Shown piece by piece: positions 37,007 through 47,930 of a stretch of 64,000 bases of DNA (its first letter is position 1; each line of letters starts with the position of its first letter). Below the pieces are notes generated by a model. The model did no database searches. It saw only the letters and a list, made by a program, of their open reading frames with translations, and was not told the origin of the DNA. The stretch spans positions 16,774,842-16,838,841 of the forward strand of contig NC_135549.1 of NCBI RefSeq assembly GCF_964340395.1, in the 5' to 3' direction. A program made the position numbers and the translations under genes. This DNA comes from Glandiceps talaboti. Taxonomy: Eukaryota > Hemichordata > Enteropneusta > Spengelidae.

Positions 37007-37513
37007 ATGATTGATCAAAATATTAAAACGATACAAGACCTGCAAGCTTTAGTCGATTATCTTATACGAGTATGTAGTGCGTATAGACGTTCTTATAAAT
37101 TATTAAGTCGTGTTAATAAAGGAATACTTATTACTAGTGGAATTATTTCAGGAGTTGGTGCATTAGCTGCCGTTCCAACGATACCTGTTTTTATTAGTTT
37201 ATTAGCAGCTGTTCCTATAGTCGTTACAGTTGTCAACCAAAACTTAAAATTATCGGATAAAGTATCACGATTAAAAGTACAATATAAGAATTTCAAAGAA
37301 TTACTAACATATACGCAAGCAAATATTTACTCTGAAACACCTCAAGAACTTATTCAAGAAGTATTTATGAAGTCTCTCGAAATGCAAAAAACTGCTAATT
37401 ATACTCCACCTTTAGAACGTTATTTAAAGTATTATAAACTGAATGGTTATTCAGATACCGGAGGTACCGGAGGTAATATTGAAAATCAGAAATCAAAAAT
37501 AATGAAAAAATAA
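37007..37513 (+). CDS. Membrane protein with two adjacent hydrophobic segments
   Basis: About 168 residues from ATG 37007 (an upstream GTG in frame at 36995 is less likely). The N-terminal third is helical and basic (SAYRRSYKLLSRVNK); then two hydrophobic segments (GILITSGIISGVGALAAV; VFISLLAAVPIVVTVV) form a hairpin, followed by a coiled-coil-like helix (NLKLSDKVSRLKVQYKNFKE). The helix-hairpin-helix arrangement loosely recalls SLATT-type two-helix membrane proteins, but I cannot show homology. The C terminus is Gly/Thr and Lys rich. It lies just before the integrase. Confidence 0.6.
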   Translation: MIDQNIKTIQDLQALVDYLIRVCSAYRRSYKLLSRVNKGILITSGIISGVGALAAVPTIPVFISLLAAVPIVVTVVNQNLKLSDKVSRLKVQYKNFKELLTYTQANIYSETPQELIQEVFMKSLEMQKTANYTPPLERYLKYYKLNGYSDTGGTGGNIENQKSKIMKK

Positions 37514-37534
37514 TGTTTACTAATATAATACACT

Positions 37535-38625
37535 ATGGATCAGTATTTGCGAGACTTGTATTATAATTCTGATTTAGCATACAGCGGCATCGCAAAATTG
37601 TGGCGTAAAATCAAAGACTCAGATAATAAAAAAAAAAAAAATATAAGGAATTGAAACAATGGTTGGAACAGCAAGAAGTGTACACTGTGCACAAACCAGC
37701 GATTAAAAAGTTCCCTTACCGCAAAGTATATGTTTCTGGAATCGATGATCAGTGGCAAGCTGACATTGTAGATATGCCTAATGACCAGAGTAAGAATCAT
37801 GGGCAGGGGAACCCTGGTTATCGTTACATCCTGACTGTTATCGATGTGTTATCTAAGTATGCCTGGGCGATACCACTCAAGTCAAAATGTGGTATTGAAA
37901 TGGCTGACTCCTTTGAATTAATTTTTAAAGACCGTGAATCAAATAAAATACAGTTTGATGAAGGACGAGAATTTTACAATAAATACGTTAAAGATATCTT
38001 CGAAAACCGTGAAATTGAGTGGTTTAGTACACGGTCAGATAAAAAGGCATCGGTTGTCGAGCGTTTTAACAGGACACTTAAATCACGTATGTATAAATAT
38101 TTTACCGATAAACAAACTAAAAATTGGATCGACGTACTAGATCATTTAGTGAATGGTTACAATAATACTTATCACAATTCAATCCACATGACTCCGAAGG
38201 AAGCATCGTTACCGAAGAATGAAAACATCGTTTGGTATAATTTGTACGGTGCTTATCTCTCTGTTGAATATGGAACTCCGAAGTTTAATATCGGTGATAC
38301 CGTGAGAATTTCCAAATACAAGAATGTGTTTGCCAAAGGATATCTACCAAACTACACGCGTGAACTTTTCAAAATCAAACAAATTATCTTTGGTCCCGTT
38401 ATTGTTTACACTCTGGAAGATTTATCGGGTGAAGACATTGAAGGCACGTTTTATGAGCAAGAATTATCGATTGACACGACTAAAGAATCGAAGCGATACA
38501 AAGTTGAAAAAATATTACGTAAGAAAAAAATCAAAGGCCATGAATACGCATTGGTAAAATGGTTAGGATATGACGATAAATTCAATTCTTGGGAACCGAT
38601 TGAAAATATCAAAAAATTAAAATAA
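37535..38625 (+). CDS. INT: Retroviral-type integrase with chromodomain (one frameshift)
   Basis: Integrase that would insert the linear element and create the 6-base duplication. The main frame opens at 37651 (325 codons). In that numbering the rve core has the catalytic triad D38 (WQAD), D103 (FDEGREF) and E137 (VVERFN); a C-terminal chromodomain covers about 278-324 (YKVEKILRKK, WLGYDDKFNSWEP) and could read histone methylation to guide target choice. The natural N terminus is probably ATG 37535, whose frame encodes about 31 residues (MDQYLRDLYYNSD, YSGIAKLWRKI) and shifts in the A14 run 37628-37641. The second catalytic region has FDEG where TDxG is more usual, but the aspartate is kept. 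Confidence 0.93.
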
Positions 38626-38682
38626 TGTAATGAAATAATGAATTAAAATAATATAATGTAATAATATATAGTACATTACAAA

Positions 38683-39040
38683 ATGTTTGGAGAACGTAAT
38701 ATAACTAATTTTTTAAATAAATACAAAGACGTCCTTGGTTTTAATATAGAGCTAGAATGGGACAACTTGAGAAGAAAAAATATGCACGTATTAATTGTAA
38801 ATGCGGGAATAAAATTGAAAAGATCAAAGTTTATATCAGGTTATTTTATCCTTTTGTAAAGAAGTCGAAAAAAAGAATTTTTTTAAACGTATAGAATTCA
38901 TAAGTTTATTTCCAGAGACAGAGGACAATCAAGAGATTAAATTTTTAAATGAATACTGGGTTCTTAAATTAATACAAGATACTAGAAACAGGCGTGTATT
39001 TCAAGATAATTATGGAAATTTATTAGTATGTTTCATATAA
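38683..39040 (+). CDS. Small unknown protein, probably frameshifted
   Basis: From ATG 38683 (leader TATATAGTACATTACAAA) a 58-codon frame ends at 38859. A second frame, shifted by one base, continues without a break from about 38825 to 39040 (KEVEKKNFFKRIEF, FLNEYWVLKLIQD, then VCFI). Codon use and composition are uniform across both, so I read them as one gene of about 118 residues with a break near 38845-38860. No recognised domain. It lies between the integrase and the next conserved gene. Confidence 0.4.
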
Positions 39041-39136
39041 TTTTATATAGTTTCACATAATTTATGTAATTTATGTAATTTATGTAATTTATGTATATAT
39101 ATGTATATAACCCTTTAATATACATGTATTAGAAAA
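39041..39136. repeat. TAATTTATG short tandem repeat in intergenic spacer
   Basis: Four units of about 9 bases (AATTTATGT) followed by ATATATATGTATATAACC upstream of the next gene. Confidence 0.8.
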
Positions 39137-40298
39137 ATGTGGACATTAGGATTACCAGATAAAAAAACAAACAAGAAAGCCACCCTTCGGACCCTTCGGA
39201 AAACAGCTGCCACCCCAACTACAGGAGTCGCAGCAGGAGTCGAAGCAGTCGCACTTGCTACACTATCCAAAACCATTTACTCTAAATACACAAAATGCTA
39301 ACAGTTTACACAGTTTACACAGTTTACACCGTTTACACTATGCACTACACCAACCATTTGATAGTATAATGTCCGTGGATATACGAGACATATTAATCAA
39401 CATGGTTGTTTATGTAAGTGAAACCGATCGATTCAATATAAAATTGAGAGATATATTCAAAAACTACATAATAATTCATAAAAATGCAAAAACTGCCAAC
39501 GAGTGGTTGAAAGGTCCAAATATGCAGCACTGGGATCAACAATTGAATTTTGCTGTTTGGTTAGCTACGACCGGATGCGGTGTTAGTATTCATGATCATC
39601 TGTATAATGAAGAGATCCCTAAACAGATTCAATCATTTTTTAGATTTCACGTGTACTTTACTATAAGAAGAATATTGAATGAACTTTCTTGTCCACTACC
39701 TGACGATCCCGATACTTTTAATAAAATCGATAATTTATATGATGTACCGTCTTATCATAAAATATGCGATGAATTCGGATTAGATTATAATACAGATTTC
39801 AGATTCACGTATGACACATCGGGAAACAATGGTATAGGTGTCGGTTATGAGTGGTGGAAAAAACCATATATAAAAGATATTCAATATAAATATCAAAGTA
39901 CAATGGTTGAAAACCCCGATGCCACAGATGAGGCTCGCAGAAGTTGGCATTGGTATAAATTTCAAAATCCCCATTATAAACAATATAATTATTTTGTTTT
40001 ACCAAATAGCGTGGGTTTTACGCAAGCGGGTTTAGGAAGATTGAATGGATCGATCGAATCTTATGTATATTGCGTGTTAGGAAGTCAAGCAGACACGCGA
40101 GTAAGTATAGCAGACTCTGGCGGTGCTGGACAAGAAACGAGACAAAAAATGATTTCATTACTCGAGGATGAGACGAGAGGCATTAATGAGGACGATATTA
40201 ATGAGGACGATAGTATACCACGTTATCAAAATGTAATTAATGCAACGAGGGTAAAATTAGATCTAGCCATTTCTCCTTCTTTATGGTTAATCCTGTAA
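39137..40298 (+). CDS. Conserved Polinton structural-type protein (one frameshift near start)
   Basis: The long frame 39255-40298 carries a protein family I recognise as recurrent in Polintons, without known activity: WDQQLNFAVWLATTGCG, FFRFHVYFTIRRILNEL, ICDEFGL, then AGLGRLNGSIESYVYCVLGSQ and VKLDLAI near the C terminus. The probable start is ATG 39137 in another frame (MWTLGLPDKK), which runs to about 39290; the break lies at about 39255-39305, near a CAGTTTACA tandem repeat at 39300-39340. If translation starts in the long frame, the Met at 39369 (MSVDIRDILI) is the best candidate. Conservation and neighbours make a virion role likely, by inference. Confidence 0.65.
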
Positions 40299-40299
40299 A

Positions 40300-40617
40300 A
40301 TGATTATAAATTTGAATACGAATGTTGCGGGTTATAACAATTTCTTACAACAAGCGACAGAAGATATGAAATTCGGTTATAACAATATAAATAATGATGT
40401 AAAAGAATCGGCATTAAAAGAAATGGAAGGCCATGACGATCCGGTGCAACGACTAGATGCATCAGTATCGTCAGAATCGGTAGCATCGCCAGCAGCCGAA
40501 GCAGTGGTAACAGTGCCAGCAGCGGTAACAGCGCCTGGCGAGCGTGACGTTGTTCATGAATATTCAACGATGGGAATAATAGTTGGGACAATATTTTTAA
40601 GTTACTTTTTTATATAG
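40300..40617 (+). CDS. Small protein with C-terminal membrane anchor
   Basis: 105 residues starting one base after the previous stop codon, suggesting a linked transcript. The N-terminal half is polar and Asn-rich, followed by an Ala/Val/Ser-rich low-complexity segment (SPAAEAVVTVPAAVTAP) and a C-terminal hydrophobic helix (MGIIVGTIFLSYFFI). It looks like a tail-anchored protein. No family recognised. Confidence 0.55.
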   Translation: MIINLNTNVAGYNNFLQQATEDMKFGYNNINNDVKESALKEMEGHDDPVQRLDASVSSESVASPAAEAVVTVPAAVTAPGERDVVHEYSTMGIIVGTIFLSYFFI

Positions 40618-40646
40618 TATTTATATAGTAGTAGTAAGACTGTAAG

Positions 40647-41910
40647 ATGGCTGACTATAATCCTTTCGATATTAATGTAGATGAAAATGTAGATGAAAAT
40701 GTATATGACCCTGAAGTAGACTTGGAAATGACAGACTACGAACAAGATTCATTGGATTTTGAATTAATGGATGGCTTCCAGGAAACATCATTCACAGATC
40801 CTACAGTTGAACCCGCTGGAGCTAAATTGACTGGATTTAAAAATAAAATATTGGAAGATATTATTGATGCAGTTATCCAAAAAAGTGGTGTGCCAGTTAA
40901 TCGAACTGAGTTACGATTAAATACACATGTAAAGGATGGAGAGTTGTATGATAATGTAAAAAATCAAAACATTACAAGAAACGGTAAACTTTTAGCTTAT
41001 AGTACAATAAAAAATAAAATTGGTACTGCAGCTGCTAATAGGCTTTTCGAGGATACTGCTGCTGCTGCGACTACAGCTACCGCTAGTGGTAGGACCGGTC
41101 CGTCGTTACCTTTAAAAGTGGATGAAGTCGAAGCAATAGATTTAACACCACCAATGGTTGGTCAATTAAGAGACTATCAAGCTTACCTCAGAAGAGACAC
41201 TGTAGGTAATAAAGATGAAATCAGTAAGATTGAAAACAAAATTGAAGAATGGAATGAACTCAATCCTGAATATACAATCATGCGTAAAGAAATTGATACA
41301 GCAGTCAAAAGTTTAGAAGATTTGTATAATAGAAAAAAAAGAATTGGAAAATAGACAAAAAATCGAAGAATTAACGCAAGATGAAAAAAAGGAATTAGGT
41401 AGAATTGAGATTCATATTTTAAAATATAATAAAGAAACTAATATTTTAAATAATAAATTAGCTGAAACATCTTCTTTGAAAGAAGTACTCAAAGACCCGA
41501 GTCTTAGTATTAAAGATAAACTGGTGATTCTTTTCAAACGTAATGGAGTTACTATAGTTTCATTGGCAACAGCACTCGGTTTAGTTATAACTACCATAGC
41601 TATTGCATTAGGTATTAAATCACCACCAGTTGGTCCTACCGCTCCTAGCGGTCCTAGCGGTAGCGGTAGCAGTGGTGGTCCAGTCAAAGCAGTTATTAAA
41701 CGTGTTGCGGATGTATTAAAATGGTTAGGTAATAAAGCAGCTATAGCACTGCCAGGTATTATTGGTTCTATCGTGTCATTCGTTTTAAAAACAGCGGGAC
41801 AAGTTGTAGGATTTATAGCTGAACATGTATGGCTGTTGGCAACTGCAATAGCGATATACCTTTATGAACGGATTTTAACTAAACAAAACAAAAAAAATGA
41901 AATGAAATGA
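40647..41910 (+). CDS. Acidic, coiled-coil and membrane-segment protein (one frameshift)
   Basis: Two overlapping frames, 40647-41354 (235 codons) and 41344-41910 (188 codons), join at the A8 run 41333-41340 in the middle of a charged coiled-coil region, so I read them as one protein of about 420 residues. N terminus: acidic repeats (ENVDENVYDPEVD). Middle: an Ala/Thr linker and coiled coil. C terminus: SLKEVLKDPSLSIKDKL, a hydrophobic segment (VSLATALGLVITTIAIAL), a Pro/Gly/Ser linker, then AALPGIIGSIVSFVL and WLLATAIAIYLY. The C-terminal part is a family that recurs in Polintons; it is likely membrane- or capsid-associated, function unknown. Confidence 0.62.
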
Positions 41911-41972
41911 AATGTATTTTAGTATAATATATATATAGTATAATATATAGTATAGATATAGTAAAAGAAAAA

Positions 41973-43222
41973 ATGCCTTACAATAGAGAACTACAAGGTG
42001 ACTACTCAAAATTGAACGCACTCGGTAGTAAAGGAGAACGAACTCATCACGTTGTAACGAATAATCCAAATAGTGCAAAACCCGGTGAAACTTTATATAT
42101 CAGATGTCCAAAATTAGAAGACACTATTGTTCTAACGGGTAAATTCAATCTCGTTTTTGATCTTAAACTAAACGGTCATAATAAGAACTTCGTTGTTCAA
42201 AACCTGTCCGCTAACATCATCAGTAATTTAATTTTAAAATTCAAAGGGGCAAAATTAATGGATTTATCAAACTATAATTTAATACAAACGTATAAAGATC
42301 TGTATTCAGATAGAACAAATAAAACGCTGTATGGAATTCAGTCAGAAAATCTCCGAAAATTGAGAAGCGATAATATCGATGGAGTTGGTGGTGGGAATTA
42401 TTTAGGAGAGGGTGCACTTCATAAAGCATACGGTAAAAAATATGCGATCGATCTAGCGAAATTGCATCCTATAATGAATGGTCATGGAGCCGTATATCCT
42501 TCGAGCTTAGGAAGCCATATCGAATGGGAGATTACTCTCGCTCCCGTTAATAAAATCCTAGTAAGTGAAGACGAGACTAGTTGGGATTATGCTTTAAAAA
42601 ACATTCAACTTGAATATGAAACGATAAGAGATCCAAAGTTAGCTATGGAAATAAATGGTTATTATAACAGCGGTAAAAGTTTTCTTTACGAGCATATTCA
42701 TCATGAGAGAACATTTAACTTCCCTGGTACGGATACAATTATTAACCAGAACATTAATGTACCACGTAGAAGCTTGAAAGGAATTTTTATATTATTCAGT
42801 ACACCACAGCTACAAAATGCATTAGACACCGAACTATTCTTTAATCCTAGTATTAATTCTGTTTCAATAACGATAGAAGGTATCGCAAATAAAGTGTATG
42901 CACAGGGATTATCTCCTAGAAAATTTTGGGAAGAAACCAGACGTTATTTCATGTCATCCGAGTTCTGTTGCGATAAACTAGAGGAAATAACTGAGGAAAA
43001 CTTTCTGTAAATAAATATTGTTTGTTTATTGATTTAAGAAGTTTTAAGGATAATAGATATCACGGTAGTTGTCTGAAAGTCATGAACACAAAAGATGGGG
43101 TTCAACTGGAAATTCAACGAGAGGCTACAGACCCGCAAGAAAGAATAACCACAAATATTTTCCTTATTAGTGATGCTATGCTTAAAATTCAAGAATCTAA
43201 ATTAAAATCTATTATGTATTAA
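41973..43222 (+). CDS. Candidate major capsid protein (one frameshift near the 3' end)
   Basis: The first frame, 41973-43010, encodes 345 residues; a second, 43022-43222, encodes the C-terminal 66 residues in a frame shifted by one base, the break lying at about 42995-43010. Landmarks: LSANIISNLILKFKG near 73-87, NVPRRSLKGIFILF near 262-275, ITIEG near 300, and SDAMLKIQESKL at the C terminus. This matches my knowledge of the Polinton capsid family (double jelly-roll), which would form the shell of a particle; the total of about 415 residues is acceptable. Preceded by a TATATAGTATAGATATAG leader and followed by the packaging ATPase, a common order in related viruses. Without the second frame the terminal beta strands would be lost. 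Confidence 0.65.
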
Positions 43223-43297
43223 CATTATTAACATATTAACATTATTAACATATTAATATATTAACATTATTGATAGTATAGAATAACTCATATTAAT

Positions 43298-43915
43298 ATG
43301 TCTAAAATGATCTGGCTTGACCCTCCTTTCAATATGCTTATTAGTGCACCGACATGTTCGGGTAAAACAGAGTTCATTATGGAACTATTACAAACGTATT
43401 ATAAAAACGTATTCGATTATATAATCATAATCTGTCCGACGTTCATAAACAATAAAGCTTATGATAAAAAATGTATTTACAAAGACTCAGACATTATTAT
43501 AATGATTCCCAACATAGAAAAAATAAACGAAAATATTGAACTCGCGTATGAGTGTTATAAAAGTAATGAAAATACAAAAAGTCTAATTATACTAGATGAC
43601 TGCGCTTTCACGAAGGATGTCAAATCTCGTGTCAATATTTTAACTAAGTTAGCATTTTCAGCTCGTCATGATAATATTAGCGTATGGGTACTTACGCAAC
43701 AATTTACGAGTATCGCCAAGACATTTCGAGAAAACATCGGTATGCTCGTTCTGTATTACACACCGAGTAAAAATGATGTTAAAGAAATAATTGAAAACTA
43801 TGGGATGGAATTAAATAAGGAAGAAATTAATGAATATATAAAACAATTAAAAAATACACCTTATAGTAAATTAGTATTTCGTTTAAGACAACCGTATAGT
43901 ATAGAACTGGTATAG
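43298..43915 (+). CDS. A32/FtsK-like DNA packaging ATPase
   Basis: 205 residues, intact. P-loop: SAPTCSGKT at residues 16-24 (Walker A, with K23 and T24); Walker B: SLIILDDC with D100-D101; a following VWVLTQQ strand near 136-142 fits the sensor position of A32-type ATPases. These motors pump DNA into preformed capsids. Length is normal for the Polinton version. It directly follows the capsid gene. It is one of the few element genes without any break. Confidence 0.88.
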   Translation: MSKMIWLDPPFNMLISAPTCSGKTEFIMELLQTYYKNVFDYIIIICPTFINNKAYDKKCIYKDSDIIIMIPNIEKINENIELAYECYKSNENTKSLIILDDCAFTKDVKSRVNILTKLAFSARHDNISVWVLTQQFTSIAKTFRENIGMLVLYYTPSKNDVKEIIENYGMELNKEEINEYIKQLKNTPYSKLVFRLRQPYSIELV

Positions 43916-43942
43916 ATTTAGTATAATTAATCTGGTACAGTT

Positions 43943-44746
43943 ATGTTAATCAATGATGTTATCAATATTTGTTGGTTCTTATGGCTAACTATTGCGTTAG
44001 TTATCATCTACTATTTTTATAAAATAAATAAAAATATAAATAATATTTTACTATTATTATATAGTTACTATAACAAAATGGAACAAACATTGTCAGAGCT
44101 CACTATTTTACAACCTACAACACCGACAGCAGAGCCACAGGTGTCCCCAATAGTTACGTACAGAGAAAGATTACTTTGTATCATTGCTGCTGGACAATCA
44201 AAAGCTTTCTTAGGAAAAAATTTCACTCTTGAATATATTGAAAAAGCGAGCGATAAAGAAATTGAAAAATATTATAAGATATATGAAAGCACTTACAGTT
44301 CTCTCGTCAGTGACAACATTGTAAATGGAGTTTTATTTGGGATTAGTAAATTAGTAGGACTTGTGCTTCCAGTACATGATGTGAATAAATTAAGTGACGA
44401 TTTGAAAAACAATTTTCTCGTTACGAGTCCATTCAAACAACTTACTGGAAAGTTAGCATATAATTATGGTCCTCTTTTGGCATTGACAAGTGGTGGTCTC
44501 ACTATTTTAAATAATATTAACTTTACAACACACAATGTTAACACTGTTAACACTGTTAGCACTTGTCTCCACAAGAAAAGTGACTTGACTGAAAAGAATA
44601 GTCAAATTGAAAAAAATGACTCGAATGACTTTAATAACTTGAGACAACTTGGACAAGAACTTGTTAGAGAACTTGCTATAGAACTTGATCAACAACATGA
44701 ACAAGAACTTGATCAAGATATTGAAAACAACTTGAAATTAACTTGA
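43943..44746 (+). CDS. Conserved Polinton protein of unknown function
   Basis: 267 residues from ATG 43943, or 222 from ATG 44078 (MEQTLSEL). The longer start adds a membrane helix (FLWLTIALVIIYYFY); the shorter start is where similarity to the recurrent Polinton family seems to begin (LLCIIAAGQSKAFLGKNFTL, ASDKEIEKYYKIYES). A hydrophobic stretch follows (VNGVLFGISKLVGLVLPV), and the C terminus is built of short repeats (VNTVNTV and LGQELVRELAIELDQQHEQELDQ). No catalytic motif. Located after the packaging ATPase. Confidence 0.6.
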   Translation: MLINDVINICWFLWLTIALVIIYYFYKINKNINNILLLLYSYYNKMEQTLSELTILQPTTPTAEPQVSPIVTYRERLLCIIAAGQSKAFLGKNFTLEYIEKASDKEIEKYYKIYESTYSSLVSDNIVNGVLFGISKLVGLVLPVHDVNKLSDDLKNNFLVTSPFKQLTGKLAYNYGPLLALTSGGLTILNNINFTTHNVNTVNTVSTCLHKKSDLTEKNSQIEKNDSNDFNNLRQLGQELVRELAIELDQQHEQELDQDIENNLKLT

Positions 44747-44810
44747 TTAAAAATAAAATAATTTTAAAAAAATAATTTAAATATTTTGTATTATATAGTT
44801 ATTATATAGT

Positions 44811-44913
<103 letters not shown>

Positions 44914-44920
44914 TGTAAAA

Positions 44921-45383
44921 ATGAGTGATACAGAAAGTGTAACACAACCTAAAGTAGAAACTCAAGTAAAAACTCAAGTAGAATCTGTTACTACAAACAG
45001 TAAAACTAAAAATCCAGGTCGAGTTGAATGGGGAAAAAAATTAGCAGTAATTTCAGCTGAAGCAAAAAAACGAAAAAAAATTAAAAATGAAAAACATGTT
45101 AGTCGATAATAACGTTAAATCAATGGGATCAACGGAGGCAACTAAGGCAACTGAAAGTAATGAAAGCTCGCAATTTAATAATACTATGGTTATATTAACT
45201 CTTGGTTCATTAGTAATTGGAGCAGCTGGTTTATATTATAAAAGACAATGGTTTTTGCAATCAAGTGATATTGTAAGCATCAAGTCGTCACCAGAGTATA
45301 AACAATTAACGACATTAGAATCAGTTAAAAATAGTGCCTCGCAAGCCCCGCAAGCTTCGCAAGCTCTACTTGAAATGGAATAA
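44921..45383 (+). CDS. Small basic/membrane protein in two frames
   Basis: Frame one (44921-45109) encodes 62 residues with repeated VETQVKTQVES and then a basic stretch (PGRVEWGKKLAVISAEAKKRKK). Frame two (45087-45383) encodes 98 residues with a membrane helix (MVILTLGSLVIGAAGLYY) and a C-terminal Gln/Ala repeat (SQAPQASQALL). Basic stretch and helix probably belong to one protein of about 145 residues, with a one-base break at about 45087-45110, next to several A runs; alternatively these are two overlapping genes. Confidence 0.5.
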
Positions 45384-45492
45384 AAGAATGATATGGAACA
45401 TTAATTATTTTTATTTTTTTATTTCATTTTTATTTCATTTATTTTTATATATTATATAATATATATATATATATATATATACGCAATATACA

Positions 45493-45735
45493 ATGACGGA
45501 CTATACTAAACTAATCGTAAATGACCTATATGATGGTGCAGTTTTATCTGCTTTAACAATAGCTAATAGTTTTATACTTGACAAGACTATGAAGATGGCC
45601 CCAGACAGTCCTAAAACAAATACTTCATTCAAGAAGTTTGCTTCTCTCGCAATAGCTGTGAGTGGAGCAGTATTAGAGAAAGATATGTTGGAACAAAGAA
45701 ATATGTTGCCAGTTGATCCTTATAAAGGAATGTAA
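45493..45735 (+). CDS. Small hydrophobic Polinton protein
   Basis: 80 residues from ATG 45493, preceded by TATATATATATACGCAATATACA. Two moderately hydrophobic helices (GAVLSALTIANSFIL; KKFASLAIAVSGAVL) and a short tail MLPVDPYKGM. No domain recognised. Its end lies 53 bases before the start of the next gene. Confidence 0.55.
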   Translation: MTDYTKLIVNDLYDGAVLSALTIANSFILDKTMKMAPDSPKTNTSFKKFASLAIAVSGAVLEKDMLEQRNMLPVDPYKGM

Positions 45736-45787
45736 TATATTAAAAAAGAATATTTTATATATCTTAATAGTATATATACTATACATA

Positions 45788-46273
45788 ATGGGTGCAGCTG
45801 TTGCGATGATAGTTGGTGGAGCTGTTTTAAATGCAACTGCCTTTGTTGGAGGTAGTTATGTAGCTAAGGCAGCTTCAGGTGGCGACGATATGAAAGAAGA
45901 ACATGAAAAAGAATTAAATAGACATGATTTAGCTTTGGAGAATTTCAATAAAGATCGAGAAGTATGGTTGGAACATAGGCAGAAAGTATTAGATTTTATA
46001 GCGAAACAAAAAAATTTAGATGTTCATGCGAGACAAAATCTGGTTCTGACTGATCAAAACTTAAATTTATATCTTGAATTTCATCCAGAGAGTACGCAGA
46101 GTACACAGAGTACACTCACCAGTCTTGACAGTCTTGACAGTCTTGCCAGTCTTAAAAATGAACCAGAATTTAGTGACTATTACCAACCTTCCGATGATAT
46201 GAAGTTATATCAATACATTTATTTAGCTGGTGGTGGAATATTATTAGTTTATTTAATAAAAAAAATAATATAA
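45788..46273 (+). CDS. Conserved Polinton membrane protein
   Basis: 162 residues from ATG 45788 (MGAAVAMIVGGAV); the frame is open further upstream to 45713, but the ATG at 45788 follows a TATATATACTATACATA leader and gives the glycine-rich hydrophobic N terminus seen in this recurring Polinton family. A helical segment follows (DLALENFNKDREVWLEHRQKVLDF), then short Ser/Thr/Leu repeats (STQSTQST, SLDSLDSLAS) and FSDYYQPSDDMK with a C-terminal membrane helix (IYLAGGGILLVYLI). Role unknown, likely in the virion or its assembly. Confidence 0.65.
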   Translation: MGAAVAMIVGGAVLNATAFVGGSYVAKAASGGDDMKEEHEKELNRHDLALENFNKDREVWLEHRQKVLDFIAKQKNLDVHARQNLVLTDQNLNLYLEFHPESTQSTQSTLTSLDSLDSLASLKNEPEFSDYYQPSDDMKLYQYIYLAGGGILLVYLIKKII

Positions 46274-46321
46274 TATAATATAATATAATATAATATAATA
46301 AACTAATAAACTAACTATACA

Positions 46322-47023
46322 ATGGAATGTCAATTATGTAAACGACTTTATTGTGATTTAATGAACAAAAAAGTAAACGAAAAAAACTGGTATAACATCA
46401 TACATTGTAACATATGTAAAAAAATCAATATACCTCATGATTATATTTGTAAAAACATTTGCGGTAAGATCTATGGAAGGTTTCACTGTTTTGACTGTTG
46501 TAATTCATTAAATAAACCTTTAGATGAATCTTCAGATAAATCTTTAGATGAATCTTCAGATAAATCTTTAGATAAATCTTTAGATAAATCTTTAGATGAA
46601 TCTTTAGATGAAAACTTTGAACAAGACCAAAGAAGTCAAAACAAACAAAAAAGTAGAAACATCTATAACCCTAAAAACCATATTAAAAAAGTTTTTAAAA
46701 AATATAAACTAAATTATTATCTTTTAAGAACTGTTACTATAATATTTTTATCAATTAGTGAAGTTTATATAGAACTAACACGATATCGATCACTCAACTT
46801 TAGCGTAATTATAAAAGCAATTCGATTATATTTAGGAGAATATCAGGAAGCTGCACTAATACCAGAGTTGAAAATGGAAGCATTTTCGCAGAATCAAATT
46901 TTAAAACGATTTTGGGATAAATGGAATGCAGAATATCCAGAGATAGTGAGATTTAGTTGGTGGCGTTTACGATGGCGTCAAATCTTTTTAAAACTGAAGC
47001 CTTGCAGTCTTGCAGTTAAATAA
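46322..47023 (+). CDS. Cysteine-rich unknown protein at the right end
   Basis: 233 residues from ATG 46322. The first 60 residues have ten cysteines in CxxC pairs (ECQLCKR, HCNICKK, CKNICGK, CFDCC), suggesting one or more zinc-binding sites. Then a repeat of SLDKS/SLDES units (about residues 66-92), then a basic helical C-terminal half with many aromatic residues (FSWWRLRWRQIFLKLK). I recognise no family. It is the last gene before the right inverted repeat. Confidence 0.55.
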   Translation: MECQLCKRLYCDLMNKKVNEKNWYNIIHCNICKKINIPHDYICKNICGKIYGRFHCFDCCNSLNKPLDESSDKSLDESSDKSLDKSLDKSLDESLDENFEQDQRSQNKQKSRNIYNPKNHIKKVFKKYKLNYYLLRTVTIIFLSISEVYIELTRYRSLNFSVIIKAIRLYLGEYQEAALIPELKMEAFSQNQILKRFWDKWNAEYPEIVRFSWWRLRWRQIFLKLKPCSLAVK

Positions 47024-47068
47024 ACCAAAAAAATAATATTTAACCAGTTGAGAGAATAAACAATGAAT

Positions 47069-47421
47069 CCTGAGGTGGCAGCTGTGACCTAAGGCGACAG
47101 TTGTGACCTGAGGCGGCAGTTCAATTAGAGAGATACAATAGTAAAATGTATGTAATTAGCCGACAGCGTGACTGTATGTATATACATACTTATTATTTGT
47201 TTAATTAAACATCTGTGACCTCACTAAGCGGTTAATTTACTTATAACAACTACAACAAATTTAGTCATTTTTTAGCCAATTTTTATGGGTAAGATTTATT
47301 TTGTCTTTTAATAGCTTATATAAATATATTAATAAATTTATTAATATAGGAAAGAGACTTTATTTGGCTATATAATAGATTAAAATAGAAGTGGGCCAAA
47401 AACCCTATATTTCATACTACT
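47069..47421 (-). repeat. Right terminal inverted repeat of the Polinton
   Basis: 353 bases, reverse complement of 29650-30008; ends CATACTACT next to the second CTTGCG. Confidence 0.95.
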
Positions 47422-47427
47422 CTTGCG
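47422..47427. repeat. Target site duplication, right
   Basis: CTTGCG identical to 29644-29649; sequence resumes AATATAAATTAACAG as in copy B at 14397. Confidence 0.95.
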
Positions 47428-47517
47428 AATATAAATTAACAGAGGGCAAACTTTAGAGAGAATTTTAGCTGTTGAGGTCATTACCAGACTGAGTGGACCG
47501 TTAGCAAATAAACACTG

Positions 47518-47660
<143 letters not shown>

Positions 47661-47686
47661 ACTATATATATATATATAGTACATTA

Positions 47687-47930
47687 AATCAAATTGAGGA
47701 AAGAAAAATGACACGTGTGAGGAGTCGAACCCATGTCCTCTTTAATAATATTAGCCAAAGTGCTCTAGCCAGCTGAGCTAACGCCTCAATTGCTTGATTT
47801 CCGTGTGTCCTCCTTGTGTGTATCTTTCTATTCCTCATTAGCTCAACAGCTGGCTAGAGCACTCTGGCTAGTATTTAGGGGACGTGGGTTCGAATCCTAC
47901 ATGCGTCACTTTTCTTTCCTCAATTTGATT
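47687..47930. repeat. Head-to-head tRNA-like inverted repeat, copy C
   Basis: Paralog of 14998-15241: left arm 47687-47792 in minus sense and right arm about 47832-47930 in plus sense, each with tRNA A/B-box-like sequences. Confidence 0.6.
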
